From Streptomyces venezuelae (GTDB lineage: Bacteria; Actinomycetota; Actinomycetes; Streptomycetales; Streptomycetaceae), in NCBI RefSeq assembly GCF_008642355.1, contig NZ_CP029193.1, positions 4,736,001 through 4,800,000 of the forward strand: a stretch of 64,000 nt of DNA, in the 5' to 3' direction. Under the pieces are notes generated by a model. The model saw only the letters and a list, made by a program, of their open reading frames with translations. It searched no databases and had not been told where the DNA came from. This document shows positions 16,464 to 26,033 of the stretch, piece by piece; within the stretch, counting starts at the first letter, position 1; each line of letters begins with the position of its first letter. The position numbers and the translations under genes were made by a program.

Positions 16464-19400
16464 TCAGGTGCCCGAACAGCTTAGGTGTCGGCCGGTCTCC
16501 GGGTCGTAGTAACGGAAGCCGTCGCAGTGCAGGCCCGTTTCCGGGTCGAAGTACTGGCCGGGGGCACGCAGGGGGGTGTACGCCGTGCTGTTCGCCGGCC
16601 ATGCCGTCGTTCCCCAGTGCGTGCTGCGGGTCCGCCATGTGACGGTGCCCCGGTCGTCGACGAGTTCGGTGGGTGTGCCGGTCAGGTCGGTGACGAACGT
16701 GAAGGAGCGCGAGTCGACCGAGTGGATGCGCTCCGTCTGGGCGAGGGGCTGGCCGCCCTCGTGGTCCCAGGTCAGGCTCACCGGGCGCGGCAGGTTCCGG
16801 GCCGTCGTGGTCTGCTCGCAGAGCGTCGTGCCGTCCCAGGTGAAGTCGGTTCGCTCGTCCACCGTGTCCTTGTCGTCGCCGGGTGCCAGCCGCTGTTTCG
16901 TGATGCGGCGGCCCAGCGGGTCGTACGTGTAGAGCCAGCGCGTGCCGTCCGGGGTGACCACCGACGTGAGCCGGTCCTCCGCGTCCCACGTGTACCGCCA
17001 GCACTGCCCGGCCTTCCGTCGCAGGACGACGCGGCCGAGCGCGTCGTGTTCGTAGCGGGTGCTTCCCGCGCGCGTGAGGAGTGTTCCCGTGTACTCCCTC
17101 GGGCCCGTGGACTCGTGGCCGGGGTGGATGTCGGGCCAGGCCGCGTACGTCTGGTTGCCCGCGGCGTCGTAGGCGTAGGTCTCCGTCCAGTTGTGGGCGT
17201 ACACCGCCGTCACCCGGCCCGCCGGGTCGCGGTCGAAGTGGCGTCCGCCGGAGAGCTGGTCGCCGAGGGCGGTGACGGCCCCGTCGGCGCGGTAGGTGTA
17301 CGTGCGGTGCTGGACCGGGCTGCCGTCCGGTGCCGTCACCGTCTGGGCGGTGAGGCGGCCGACTTCGTCGTAGGCGCGTTCCAGGGTCACGCGAGCGTCG
17401 GTCCCGACCCGCCGCTTCACCTCCCTGCCCGCCGCGTCCCGCTCGAACTCCACCGTCCCGCCACCGGACGTGGTGAGTCGGGTGCGGCGGCCCGCCGCGT
17501 CGTACTCCCAGCTGCTGGTCGCCCCCGTCGGAGTCGTCCGTCCCGTACGACGGCCCGCCTCGTCGTACGCGTACGTGAGCGGCCCGCGCCCGTCGACCGT
17601 CTCGGCGAGCAGGCGACCCGAACCATCCCGCTCCAAAGTGAGTCCGCAGTCGGGGCGCACCGCTTCGACCAGGTTGCCGAGCAGGTCGTACACGAAAGTG
17701 GTGACCGCCTCGGCGCTCTCCTTGCGGACCAGCCGGCCCAACGCGTCGTGGGAGAAGGAGATCGACTCTCCGTCGGCGCTCGTCCGCCGCACCAGGCGGC
17801 CCGCCGCGTCGTACGCGTAGGACAGGGTCCGGCCGTCGAAGTCCGTCTCGGCGGTCACGCGGCCCGCGGCATCGTGCCGGTATGTCCAGGACATGCCCCG
17901 CGGGTTGTCCACGCGGGTGAGGCGCAGGGACGCGTCGTAGTCGAAGTGGTGGCGCGTTCCGTCGGCGCCGACACGTGCGGCGAGCAGGTCGAAGTGGGTG
18001 TACTCGAACGACGTGACCTGGCCCAGCTGGTCGGTGTGGGCGACGCAGTTGCCCTCTCCGTCGTACGTCCAGGACTCCACCGCGCCGTCAGGGGCCGTGC
18101 GCCGGACGAGCCGCCCCTCCGGCGACCACGCCAGGTGCGTGGTGTGACGGAGGGGGTCGGTGAGGGCCGTGGGGCGCCCCAGCGCGTCGCGCTGCCAGAC
18201 CGTGACGGCGCCCAGCGGGTCCGTGACCTTGAGCGGCAGGCCCGCGCCGTCGCACCGCACGGTGGTCGTGTGGCCGGCCTCGTCGGTCACCGAGAGCGGG
18301 TGCCCGGCGGGCGTGTAGGCGTGGTGGACGGTGACACCGGACGGCTCGGTGACCGACGTGCAGTTGCCGCGCTCGTCGTACGTGTACTGCCACTTCGTGC
18401 CGTCGGGCAGGTCGACGGCCGTCTTGAGGTTCAGGTCGTTGTAGGTGACGCGAAGGACGGCGCCGTCGGGCCGCGTCACCCGGGTCGGCAGGCCCAGTTC
18501 GTTGTTGACGTACGCCGTGGTGTGCCCGAGCTGGTCCGTCGTGGCGGCGACGTGGTGCAGCGCGTCGTACGTGGTCGTGACCGTGCCGCCGAGCGGGTCG
18601 GTCTCCGCGACGACCAGGCAGTGGTCGTCGACGGTGAAGCGGGAGGTGGCGCCCTCGGCCGTGGTCACCTCGGTGACGCGGCAGCCGGGCCGGGCGGGGT
18701 CGGGCACGTCGTACGTGAAGGTGTGGGCCATGTGCCCGGTCATGCCCCGCCGGGCGACACAGCGGTCCCGGTCGTCGTAGGCGTACGTGGAGCGGCTGTT
18801 GTTCGTGTCCTCCCACGCGGTGAGGCGCAGCCGTTCGTCGTACGTGAACCGCGTCGGCAGGCCGGAGGAGTCGGTGACGGCGGTGAGGTTGCCGTCGGTG
18901 TAGCCATACCGCTTGACGACGAGATCGTCGCCGCTGCCGTCCGCGGCCGCGCCCGCCACGCTGAGCAGGGTGACGCGCCGGTCCTCGACGGTCAGCATCA
19001 CGTAGTAGCCGCCGCTGTGGAGGATCGCGCGCGGGGTGCCCTCCGTGTCGTAGTCGAAGTCGACGGTGTTGCGGTTGCGGTCCGAGACCATGGTCAGCAG
19101 GGCCACGCCGTCGTCCTCGCGGGGCGCGGTGAAACGGCGGGCGATGCCGGTGACCGGGTCGGTGATGCGGTAGCCGCCGTCGGCGAGGCGTTTCAGGGGC
19201 CACCGGGGGCCGGACTCGGGCAGGACGAGTTCCGCGGGCGTTGCCGTGGATCCCGCCGGGTGCGGATACGTGAGGAGCATGCCGTCCTCCGTCACGAACA
19301 CGACCCCGTCCCCGTCGACTTCGAGACGCTGGTCGATCGTGGAGGTCCACATCGGCCCGAACCAGCCGCCGGACCGGTAGCCCGAGGCGACCCGCCGGGT

Positions 19401-19661
19401 GAAGTCCAGTGGCAGCGTGCCGGGCAGCGAGAGGTCCGTCTCCTCCAGGAACACCTGGCCGGTGGCGACGTCGACCGGGCCGCCGCATCCCTTGATCCTG
19501 CTCCTGACGCGGTCGTACGCGCCCTTCCGCCCCTCCTTGACCGCGGTACGGGCCGACTTGGATCCCCTGAGCCCGTCCTTCAACCCCTGAACCCCTTTCC
19601 GGGAGTGGCCGCGTCCCGTCCGGGCCGACCTGGTCCTTCGCGTGTCCTGCGCGCCTTGCAT
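16464..19661 (-). CDS. Rhs-family YD-repeat protein without a toxin tip
   Basis: A protein of about 1,065 residues from ATG 19661. After a basic leader comes the DUF6531-type start (GGPVDVATGQVFLEETDLSLPG), then many YD repeats (such as YDAAGRLVRRTSADGE, YDALGRLVR), which fold into the Rhs shell. The core ends RYYDPETGRHLSCSGT and stop. In other Rhs proteins this point reads ...YLSPDPLGL... and is followed by a variable toxin. Here the toxin and the conserved junction are missing. There is no signal peptide or membrane helix. The start is uncertain because no good ribosome site precedes 19661; a GTG six codons upstream is an alternative. The gene interrupts the Tad locus in opposite orientation. 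Confidence 0.9.
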   Translation of the reverse strand: MQGAQDTRRTRSARTGRGHSRKGVQGLKDGLRGSKSARTAVKEGRKGAYDRVRSRIKGCGGPVDVATGQVFLEETDLSLPGTLPLDFTRRVASGYRSGGWFGPMWTSTIDQRLEVDGDGVVFVTEDGMLLTYPHPAGSTATPAELVLPESGPRWPLKRLADGGYRITDPVTGIARRFTAPREDDGVALLTMVSDRNRNTVDFDYDTEGTPRAILHSGGYYVMLTVEDRRVTLLSVAGAAADGSGDDLVVKRYGYTDGNLTAVTDSSGLPTRFTYDERLRLTAWEDTNNSRSTYAYDDRDRCVARRGMTGHMAHTFTYDVPDPARPGCRVTEVTTAEGATSRFTVDDHCLVVAETDPLGGTVTTTYDALHHVAATTDQLGHTTAYVNNELGLPTRVTRPDGAVLRVTYNDLNLKTAVDLPDGTKWQYTYDERGNCTSVTEPSGVTVHHAYTPAGHPLSVTDEAGHTTTVRCDGAGLPLKVTDPLGAVTVWQRDALGRPTALTDPLRHTTHLAWSPEGRLVRRTAPDGAVESWTYDGEGNCVAHTDQLGQVTSFEYTHFDLLAARVGADGTRHHFDYDASLRLTRVDNPRGMSWTYRHDAAGRVTAETDFDGRTLSYAYDAAGRLVRRTSADGESISFSHDALGRLVRKESAEAVTTFVYDLLGNLVEAVRPDCGLTLERDGSGRLLAETVDGRGPLTYAYDEAGRRTGRTTPTGATSSWEYDAAGRRTRLTTSGGGTVEFERDAAGREVKRRVGTDARVTLERAYDEVGRLTAQTVTAPDGSPVQHRTYTYRADGAVTALGDQLSGGRHFDRDPAGRVTAVYAHNWTETYAYDAAGNQTYAAWPDIHPGHESTGPREYTGTLLTRAGSTRYEHDALGRVVLRRKAGQCWRYTWDAEDRLTSVVTPDGTRWLYTYDPLGRRITKQRLAPGDDKDTVDERTDFTWDGTTLCEQTTTARNLPRPVSLTWDHEGGQPLAQTERIHSVDSRSFTFVTDLTGTPTELVDDRGTVTWRTRSTHWGTTAWPANSTAYTPLRAPGQYFDPETGLHCDGFRYYDPETGRHLSCSGT

Positions 19662-20049
19662 GCCCAGTATCGGCACTTCATTTGAAGGATCCACGGTGGT
19701 GCGGGGCGACGGAAGTGAATGGTGCGCGGGCGCGACGCTCCCGTGCCGGGACTGTGACAGGGGAATCCGTGTGTGGCCGGGGAGCCGAAGCCCCGGGATC
19801 CGTACCGGAACTGTGACGGGAACCCCCGATCCGTACAACCGCGAGCTCAGCGCGGTCCGCGGGCGGCGCACCCGGCCCACGAAGGAAACGGGCCTATCGG
19901 GTGCGGCGGGAGGAAGCGGGCCGCGGGGCCGGTGGCCGGGGCCGTACGGGCCTGTCTGACGTCCGACCCCTTCCGTAACATCACCTCAGTAGGCTCACCC
20001 GCCCCCTCTGACCATCCACTCCTCCCCACAGGACACCAGGACACCTGCC
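19662..20049. other. Divergent intergenic region between Rhs gene and LysM-BTAD gene
   Basis: About 390 bp with no supported gene; the open frames have shadow composition. It should carry the promoters of both flanking genes. TAGGCT at 19990-19995 is a possible -10 for the plus-strand gene, but no matching -35 is seen. No inverted repeat of note. Confidence 0.5.
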
Positions 20050-23000
20050 ATGGCGCGCACCACCTCACGCTCGACGAGCCCGCCGAACCCGCAGTCCCCG
20101 CGGAACCGGACGCCGCAGCCGTTGCCGCGGCGCCGGCGCACGGTCGGGGACTTCGTCAAGGCCTTCCTCGCGTTCGTAGCGCTCGCCGTGCTCCTCGTCG
20201 GCGTACCGGGAGCCCTCGTCGTCTTCGTCGGGTGGCCGCTGCCGGGCGGCACGCCCTCACTGAGCTGGCTGCAGCAGGAGATCACCGTCAGTACGTTCAT
20301 CAACGTACTGACCGTCGTCGTCTGGTTCGCCTGGGCGCAGTTCACCGCCTGCGTGCTCGTCGAGATAAAGGCCGCCCTCTCCGGCGTCGGCATCCCGGGC
20401 CGGGTGCCGGGTGCCGGCGGCAGCCAGATGCTGGCGCGGCAACTCGTCGCCGCCGTGCTGCTCGTGGGTGCCACCGCGGCCAGTTTCGCGCCGGGCCTCT
20501 CGCAGTTCGGGCAGTCCCTGGAGGGCAACCAGAAGCATGCGTCCGCCGCGAGCGCCCAGCAGACCCCCGGTCTCTTCGGGCAGGAACAGCAGGCCGCGGC
20601 GTCCGCCGCCGACGCGCTGGCCGCGCAGGCCGACCAGGCCGCCGCGCACGCCGGTGGCGGCAACGCCGCCAGGGACGGGGACACGAAGTACTACCGGATC
20701 CAGCCCCCCGAGGGACGCCACCACGACTCGCTGTGGGAGGTCGCGGAGCGGCACCTCGGCGACGGCCGCCGGTACAAGGAGATCTACCAGCTCAACAAGG
20801 ACCGTGAGCAGCCCGACGGTTCGAAGCTCAGCGAAGCGAGCCTCATCCGGCCCGGCTGGATCATGGAGATGCCCGCGGACGCGCACGGCGGCGAGCTCGT
20901 CGAGATGCCCGACGAGGCGCCCAAGGTCTCCGAGGACGTCAAGGAGCAGATCTCCGACTACTCCAAGACGGGCGACCAGCGGCAGGGCGGCGGCGCCCAA
21001 GAGGGCGGCGGCCAGGAGCAGGGCGGTCGGCAGCAGGGCGGCGGCAGCTCCGTCGACCACGACACCGCCCACATCGTCCTGCCCGAGCAGCGCCCCGCCG
21101 CGCCGGAGAAGCCCGCCATGCCGCAGGCCCCGGCCACCCCCGAGGCGGAGACCCCGCGGGCGCCCGCCGCCACCGCGAACAGCGGCTCCGAGGGCTTCGA
21201 CTTCGGACTGCCCGAAGCGCTCCTCGGCGCCCCCCTCCTCGCCGCCGGCCTGCTCGGCGCCCTCGGCCGCCGTCGCCGCCACGCCCTGTGGCAGTCGGCC
21301 ATGGGTGCCGTCGGCGGACGCGGAGGCATGCAGCCGCCGACGCCGACCGGCGCCGCGGCCGACGTGCAGGACGCGCTGCTCGTCGGCGCCGACCCCGAGG
21401 GCGTACGCCTCCTCGACCGGTCGCTGCGCGGCCTCGCCGCCTCGCTCACCGAGGAGAACCGTCCCCTGCCGACCGTGTACGCGGCCTGGCTGACCAACGG
21501 TGACCTGCACCTGCAACTCGCCACACCCGCCGGACGCCCGCCCGCGCCCTGGCAGCTCGGCCAGGACCAGACGTTCTGGGTGCTGTCGCGCGCCGACGCC
21601 GAACGGTACGAGGACGTGGACACCGCCGCGCCCTACCCCGGCCTCGTCTGCCTGGGCACCCTGGACGACTCGCGGCTCCTCCTCAACCTGGAGGCCGTGC
21701 CCGGCATCGTGTCGCTGAGCGGCAGCGCCGCCGACCGTGCCGCCGTCTTCGCGTCGGTCGCCGCCGAACTCGCCACCAACGGCTGGTCGGACCGCATGAC
21801 GATCACCGTCGTCGGCTTCGGCCAGGACCTCACCCCGCTCGCGCCCAACCGCCTCCGCCACCTGGAGGACGTCGAGGCCCTCATCGAGACGATGGAGGCC
21901 GAGACGCGGCAGCGGCGCGGCGCCCTCGGCGCCGCCGGGCACGACTCCGTGCTCACCGGCCGCACCGGCCCCGCCCAGCACACCCGCTGGGCCCCGCACC
22001 TGGTGCTGCTCGCCGCCGAGCCGACCGCCGATGACGCCGTCAAGCTCGCCGAACTCGCCGCGGACGCGAGCCGTCTGGGCATCGGCTACCTCGTCGGCGC
22101 GGAGACGGGTGACCTGCCCGGCGCCGCCTGGGAGATGGAGATCACCCGCGACGGCAAACTCCTCGCACCGCTGCTCGGGCTCGAACTGGCCGCGCAGTCG
22201 CTGCCCGAGGCCCAGCAGCGCGCCGTCGTCCAGCTGTTCACGGACGCCGACCCGGAGGGCTCCGGCAACCCCACGGGCCCGGACGACGGCCCCACGGGCG
22301 CCGCGCCGCCGTTCCTCGTCGACGTCACGGAGCAGGGCCGCCCCGCGGTCTACGCCCGCCTCGTCGGCACGTACGAGATCATCGGCCTCGAAACCCCGGA
22401 CGGCGAGCGCAGCCCGCTGCTCCACGAGGCGCTGGCCCTGCTGCTCCTGCACCGCGAGGGAGTCCACCCCCGGGTGCTCGCCTCCGCGCTGTGGCCGCGC
22501 GGTGTCACCGACGACGTGCGGGACGCGCTCCTCGACCGGCTGCGCGACTGGCTCGGCAACGAACCCGACGGCTCGCCCCGGCTGCGCACCGACGACACCG
22601 GCAGGCTCACGCTCGCCAAGTCGGTGGTCTCCGACCTGGACGTGCTGCGGTCGCTCTACCACGAGGCGACGCAGGGCCGCGGGGCCGGCAACCGCGCGGT
22701 GCGCGGCCGGATGCTCACGGACGCCCTGGTTCTCGTGCGCGGCCCGCTGCTCGCCGACCGCCCGCGGGGGCGGTACGGCTGGCTCACGCACGAGATCATC
22801 GACGCACAGCTCCCGCTGCTCGTCGCCGACATCGGACTCGCGCTCTCCGAGTTCCACCTGGAGAAGGGCCGCGCGGAGAAGGCGATCGAGGCGCTCGACG
22901 CGGCGCTGGGCTCGGCGCCCGGCGACGAGCGGCTCTGGAACGAGCTGCTGCGCGCCACACACGCCACGGAGGACCCGGCCCGCCTCCAGCAGGTCGCCGC

Positions 23001-23106
23001 GGACCTCATGGCCCGCAGCGGGGCGCGCGGCCTCCCGCCGCGCACGGAGGCGCTCCTGGACGAGCTCCTGCCGACGTGGCGCAGCGGCGTGTCGGCGGCG
23101 GGCTGA
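20050..23106 (+). CDS. LysM and BTAD domain membrane protein of the Tad locus
   Basis: A 1,018-residue protein. Three membrane helices (about 36-60, 79-102, 136-155) are followed by a LysM-like domain (about 215-277: SLWEVAERHLGDGRRYKEIYQLN), a Gln/Gly-rich linker (about 310-380), a further helix (about 395-410), and a long C-terminal part with a winged-helix-like segment (about 800-865: HPRVLASALWPRGV) and a BTAD-type tetratricopeptide region (about 870-1010). BTAD is the activator domain of SARP regulators such as AfsR. The combination is known from Tad loci of Streptomyces; its role is not established. A regulator that links envelope state to pilus production is inference. The prepilin peptidase gene follows after 23 bp. 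Confidence 0.88.
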   Translation: MARTTSRSTSPPNPQSPRNRTPQPLPRRRRTVGDFVKAFLAFVALAVLLVGVPGALVVFVGWPLPGGTPSLSWLQQEITVSTFINVLTVVVWFAWAQFTACVLVEIKAALSGVGIPGRVPGAGGSQMLARQLVAAVLLVGATAASFAPGLSQFGQSLEGNQKHASAASAQQTPGLFGQEQQAAASAADALAAQADQAAAHAGGGNAARDGDTKYYRIQPPEGRHHDSLWEVAERHLGDGRRYKEIYQLNKDREQPDGSKLSEASLIRPGWIMEMPADAHGGELVEMPDEAPKVSEDVKEQISDYSKTGDQRQGGGAQEGGGQEQGGRQQGGGSSVDHDTAHIVLPEQRPAAPEKPAMPQAPATPEAETPRAPAATANSGSEGFDFGLPEALLGAPLLAAGLLGALGRRRRHALWQSAMGAVGGRGGMQPPTPTGAAADVQDALLVGADPEGVRLLDRSLRGLAASLTEENRPLPTVYAAWLTNGDLHLQLATPAGRPPAPWQLGQDQTFWVLSRADAERYEDVDTAAPYPGLVCLGTLDDSRLLLNLEAVPGIVSLSGSAADRAAVFASVAAELATNGWSDRMTITVVGFGQDLTPLAPNRLRHLEDVEALIETMEAETRQRRGALGAAGHDSVLTGRTGPAQHTRWAPHLVLLAAEPTADDAVKLAELAADASRLGIGYLVGAETGDLPGAAWEMEITRDGKLLAPLLGLELAAQSLPEAQQRAVVQLFTDADPEGSGNPTGPDDGPTGAAPPFLVDVTEQGRPAVYARLVGTYEIIGLETPDGERSPLLHEALALLLLHREGVHPRVLASALWPRGVTDDVRDALLDRLRDWLGNEPDGSPRLRTDDTGRLTLAKSVVSDLDVLRSLYHEATQGRGAGNRAVRGRMLTDALVLVRGPLLADRPRGRYGWLTHEIIDAQLPLLVADIGLALSEFHLEKGRAEKAIEALDAALGSAPGDERLWNELLRATHATEDPARLQQVAADLMARSGARGLPPRTEALLDELLPTWRSGVSAAG

Positions 23107-23129
23107 GCCTACGAGGGAAGCTGTAGCCG

Positions 23130-23855
23130 TTGCTGTTGACACTCATCCTGGGGGGCGCCCTGTGGGGCGCCTTCGCGGGCCTCTTCGTGCCGAGGGCCGC
23201 GTACCGCCTGTCGGTGCCGCCGGGCGAGCCGTGGCGCGCGGAGTGCCCGGAGGGGCACGCGCTCGGTTCGTGGCTGGGCCTCGCCCGGTGCGGGAGGGAG
23301 GGGGGAGCGGGATACGGCCCCCGGACCTCCGCCACGGCCGTCACCACGGCCCTGGTCTGCGCCGCGCTGGCCGCGACCACGGGCACACGCCCCGAGCTGG
23401 CGGTCTGGCTCCTGCTCGCCCCCGCAGGCGTGCTCCTCGCCCTGGTCGACTTCACCGTGCACCGCCTGCCGGACGTCCTGACGCTCCCGCTCGCGGCCGC
23501 GTCGCTCGCGCTGCTGGCAGCGGTGACGCTCGTACCGGAGCAGGCGGGCTCATGGATGGCGTCCCTCTACGGAGCCCTCGCGTTGGCAGGCGCGTACTTC
23601 GTCCTCTTCCTCATCAACCCCAACGGCATGGGGTTCGGCGACGTGAAGCTGGCGCTCGGTCTGGGCGCCGTGCTCGGCTGGTACGGCTGGGGCGTCCTCC
23701 TCGTCGGCACGTTCGCGGGCTTCCTGCTGGCCTCGCTGTACGGCGCGGCCCTGGTCGTCGCCCGCCGCGCGAGCCGCAAGACGGCGATCCCGTTCGGCCC
23801 GTTCCTGATCGGCGGCGCCTTCGTGGGGCTGCTGCTGGGGGGCTGCACCGCCTGA
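23130..23855 (+). CDS. Prepilin peptidase (A24 family)
   Basis: A 241-residue integral membrane aspartic protease. The two catalytic Asp motifs are visible: ALVDFTVHRLPD (about residues 107-118) and GMGFGDVKLALGLG (about 166-179, the GxGD motif). There are about seven membrane helices. A loop with CPEGH near the start recalls part of the Cys-rich cytoplasmic loop of bifunctional enzymes, but the full set is absent. It should process the Flp pilin and the TadE-like proteins. The start is TTG 23130, with GAGGGAAG upstream. Confidence 0.92.
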   Translation: MLLTLILGGALWGAFAGLFVPRAAYRLSVPPGEPWRAECPEGHALGSWLGLARCGREGGAGYGPRTSATAVTTALVCAALAATTGTRPELAVWLLLAPAGVLLALVDFTVHRLPDVLTLPLAAASLALLAAVTLVPEQAGSWMASLYGALALAGAYFVLFLINPNGMGFGDVKLALGLGAVLGWYGWGVLLVGTFAGFLLASLYGAALVVARRASRKTAIPFGPFLIGGAFVGLLLGGCTA

Positions 23856-23935
23856 CGTCGGACGTTCCCCACCCCTGGCGTACGCTGGCTGGGTCCGTCC
23901 ACAACCCTTACGAAACTTACGAAAGGGACGCCCCG

Positions 23936-25135
23936 GTGACCGAGAAGGCCGACCTTCAGTCCGTCCTCGACCGCGCCGCCGCAGGTGGGCGGATCACTCC
24001 GGAAGAGGCGCTCGCCCTCTACCGCGACGCCCCGCTGCACGCGCTCGGCGCCGCCGCCGACGCCGTGCGCCGCCGTCGGTACGCCGGTACGGAGCACATC
24101 GCGACGTACATCATCGAGCGCAACATCAACTACACGAACGTCTGCGTCACGGCCTGCAAGTTCTGCGCCTTCTACGCCGCTCCGAAGGACACGAAGAAGG
24201 GCTGGAGCCGCGACCTCGACGACATCCTGCGCCGCTGCGCGGAGACCGTCGAGCTGGGCGGCACCCAGATCATGTTCCAGGGCGGTCACCACCCGGACTA
24301 CGGCGTCGAGTACTACGAGAAGCACTTCTCCGCCATCAAGGAGAACTTCCCGCAGCTGGTCATCCACTCCCTCGGCGCGTCCGAGGTCGAGCACATGGCC
24401 CGCATCTCCAAGGTCTCGGTCGAGGAGGCCATCCAGCGCATCAACGCGGCGGGCCTCGACTCCTTCGCGGGCGCCGGCGCCGAGCTGCTCCCGGCCCGCC
24501 CCCGCAAGGCCATCGCCCCCCTCAAGGAGTCCGGCGAGCGCTGGCTGGAGATCATGGAGATCTCCCACAACCTGGGCGTCGAGTCCACGTCCACGATGCT
24601 CATGGGCACGGGCGAGACGAACGCCGAGCGCATCGAGCACCTCCGGATGATCCGCGACGTGCAGGACCGGACGGGAGGCTTCCGCGCCTTCATCCCGTAC
24701 ACGTACCAGCCCGAGAACAACCACCTCAAGGGCCGCACGCAGGCGACGATCTTCGAGTACATCCGCATGATCGCGATCGCCCGGATCTTCCTCGACAACG
24801 TCGCGCACATCCAGGGCTCCTGGCTGACGACCGGCAAGGAGGCGGGCCAGCTCACCCTCCACTACGGAGCGGACGACCTCGGCTCGGTCATGCTGGAGGA
24901 GAACGTCGTCTCGTCGGCCGGCGCCAAGCACCGCTCGAACCTCCGCGAGATGATCGACATGATCCGCACGGCGGAGCGGGTCCCGGCGCAGCGCGCCACG
25001 ACGTACGAGCACCTCGTCGTGCACGACGACCCGGCGAACGACCCGGTCGACGACCGTGTCGCCTCGCACATCTCCTCCACGGCGATCGAGGGCGGCACGG
25101 CTCACCCGGAGCTCAAGCTCCTCGCCTCCAACTGA
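23936..25135 (+). CDS. mqnC: Cyclic dehypoxanthinyl futalosine synthase
   Basis: A 399-residue radical SAM enzyme of the futalosine menaquinone pathway; it closes the spiro ring of dehypoxanthine futalosine. The Fe-S ligands are Cys70, Cys74 and Cys77 (CVTACKFC). Other family motifs are [31 protein letters not shown] and [14 protein letters not shown]. Length fits MqnC. GTG 23936 follows an AAAGGGACG ribosome site. It starts 80 bp after the peptidase gene, probably from its own promoter (TACGCT near 23880 is a possible -10). The small amidohydrolase-like gene follows after 17 bp. Confidence 0.97.
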   Translation: MTEKADLQSVLDRAAAGGRITPEEALALYRDAPLHALGAAADAVRRRRYAGTEHIATYIIERNINYTNVCVTACKFCAFYAAPKDTKKGWSRDLDDILRRCAETVELGGTQIMFQGGHHPDYGVEYYEKHFSAIKENFPQLVIHSLGASEVEHMARISKVSVEEAIQRINAAGLDSFAGAGAELLPARPRKAIAPLKESGERWLEIMEISHNLGVESTSTMLMGTGETNAERIEHLRMIRDVQDRTGGFRAFIPYTYQPENNHLKGRTQATIFEYIRMIAIARIFLDNVAHIQGSWLTTGKEAGQLTLHYGADDLGSVMLEENVVSSAGAKHRSNLREMIDMIRTAERVPAQRATTYEHLVVHDDPANDPVDDRVASHISSTAIEGGTAHPELKLLASN

Positions 25136-25152
25136 GCGCGACCGAGCCTGCC

Positions 25153-25752
25153 TTGCTCACTCTCCACGTCGCCGAGCACACCCCGGAGACGGCGGTCCTG
25201 GTCTCCGGCGCGAGCGTCGCGGCGGTCGGTCCGTACGACGACCTGGCCGCGTCGCACCCGTCGGCCCGCGTCCGCCGCTGGCCCGGCATCCTGACGCCGG
25301 GCCTCCTCAATCCATACGCCCCCGAACTCCTCGAGGCGACGTACCACCCCGACCCGCGCGAGGCCGACACGCTCGGCGTCGATCCCATCGGCGGCGAACG
25401 CGCCCGCGCGCTCTTCGCCGCGGACCCCGCCCGCCTCGGCGCGAGCGCCCGCCGCGGCGTCCAGCGCCTCCTGGCACACGGCACGGTGGCGGTGGCCGGC
25501 GACCTCCGCGCCCGCCCGGCGATCGACGCGCTCCGCAGAGCCTCCCTGGCCCAGGCCCACCGCCCCCCGTCCCTCCCGGGCCCCCCATCCCTCTCCCCGT
25601 CCCCTCTGATCCTCCTCCCACCCCTCTCGCCGGGCTCCCCGGCCCGCTTCGCGATCTTCGACGTCCAAGACCGCCGAGACCTGGTGAGCCGCGGCGCGAG
25701 CACGTGTGTGGCGACGGTGGTGGAGGGCCGGTTGGTGTACAGGGCACGGTGA
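25153..25752 (+). CDS. Amidohydrolase-like (imidazolonepropionase-like) composite-domain protein
   Basis: A 199-residue protein. The N-terminal part ([25 protein letters not shown]) and the last residues ([16 protein letters not shown]) match the two ends of amidohydrolases, which together form their small beta-sandwich domain. The catalytic TIM barrel between them is almost absent, and the usual metal-binding HxH after 'PGLVD' is replaced by [10 protein letters not shown]. It is therefore unlikely to be a normal hydrolase. A Pro/Ser-rich insert lies at about residues 140-160. The TTG start lies 17 bp after mqnC, which suggests co-transcription and a possible link to menaquinone synthesis; that link is inference. 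Confidence 0.7.
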   Translation: MLTLHVAEHTPETAVLVSGASVAAVGPYDDLAASHPSARVRRWPGILTPGLLNPYAPELLEATYHPDPREADTLGVDPIGGERARALFAADPARLGASARRGVQRLLAHGTVAVAGDLRARPAIDALRRASLAQAHRPPSLPGPPSLSPSPLILLPPLSPGSPARFAIFDVQDRRDLVSRGASTCVATVVEGRLVYRAR

Positions 25753-25795
25753 GGAGAGGGACTGAGGGGCGGGCTGGGGGGGGACTAAGGGCTTG

Positions 25796-26000
25796 CGGGC
25801 CGCGGTGGTTTTTTTGGGGGGGCGCGAGCCGGAGGGAACCCCTGGGGGTTCGGGCCGCGGCGGTTTTGGGGGCGCGGGGAACTGCGCGAACAACCAAGAC
25901 GAACCGGCACTCGCGAACGCGCCCGCGCGGGGCAGACGCTCCCGCGCAACAGCCCGCCGCAGGCGATCACAGCCCGCCGCAGGCGAAAGAGCCCGCCGCC
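25796..26000 (+). repeat. Intergenic repeat region before menG
   Basis: Two copies of GGGCCGCGGYGGTTTT followed by a G-run (starting near 25798 and 25852), the second continuing into GGGGCGCGGGGAACTGCGCG, a sequence I recognise as a common intergenic repeat of Streptomyces genomes. Between them AACCCC/GGGGTT form a short inverted repeat (25837-25850). Downstream come two copies of AGCCCGCCGCAGGCG (25951-25965, 25971-25985) and a partial third (25990-26000). Confidence 0.75.
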
Positions 26001-26033
26001 AAGGCAGAAGACCGGCCTGACACAATGGGCCGG

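Noticed and set aside
16485..19685. A 1,066-codon plus-strand frame across the Rhs gene
   Set aside because: The minus strand encodes clear YD repeats; the plus-strand product is Val/Arg/Gly-rich without motifs.
20257..23142. A 961-codon minus-strand frame across the LysM-BTAD gene
   Set aside because: Low-information Arg/Gly/Glu/Val composition; the plus-strand gene has helices, LysM and BTAD parts.
22031..23935. The upstream part of the frame that contains mqnC
   Set aside because: Before GTG 23936 it is a shadow of the LysM-BTAD and peptidase genes (Arg/Ser/Thr/Pro-rich). The MqnC family starts near 23936.
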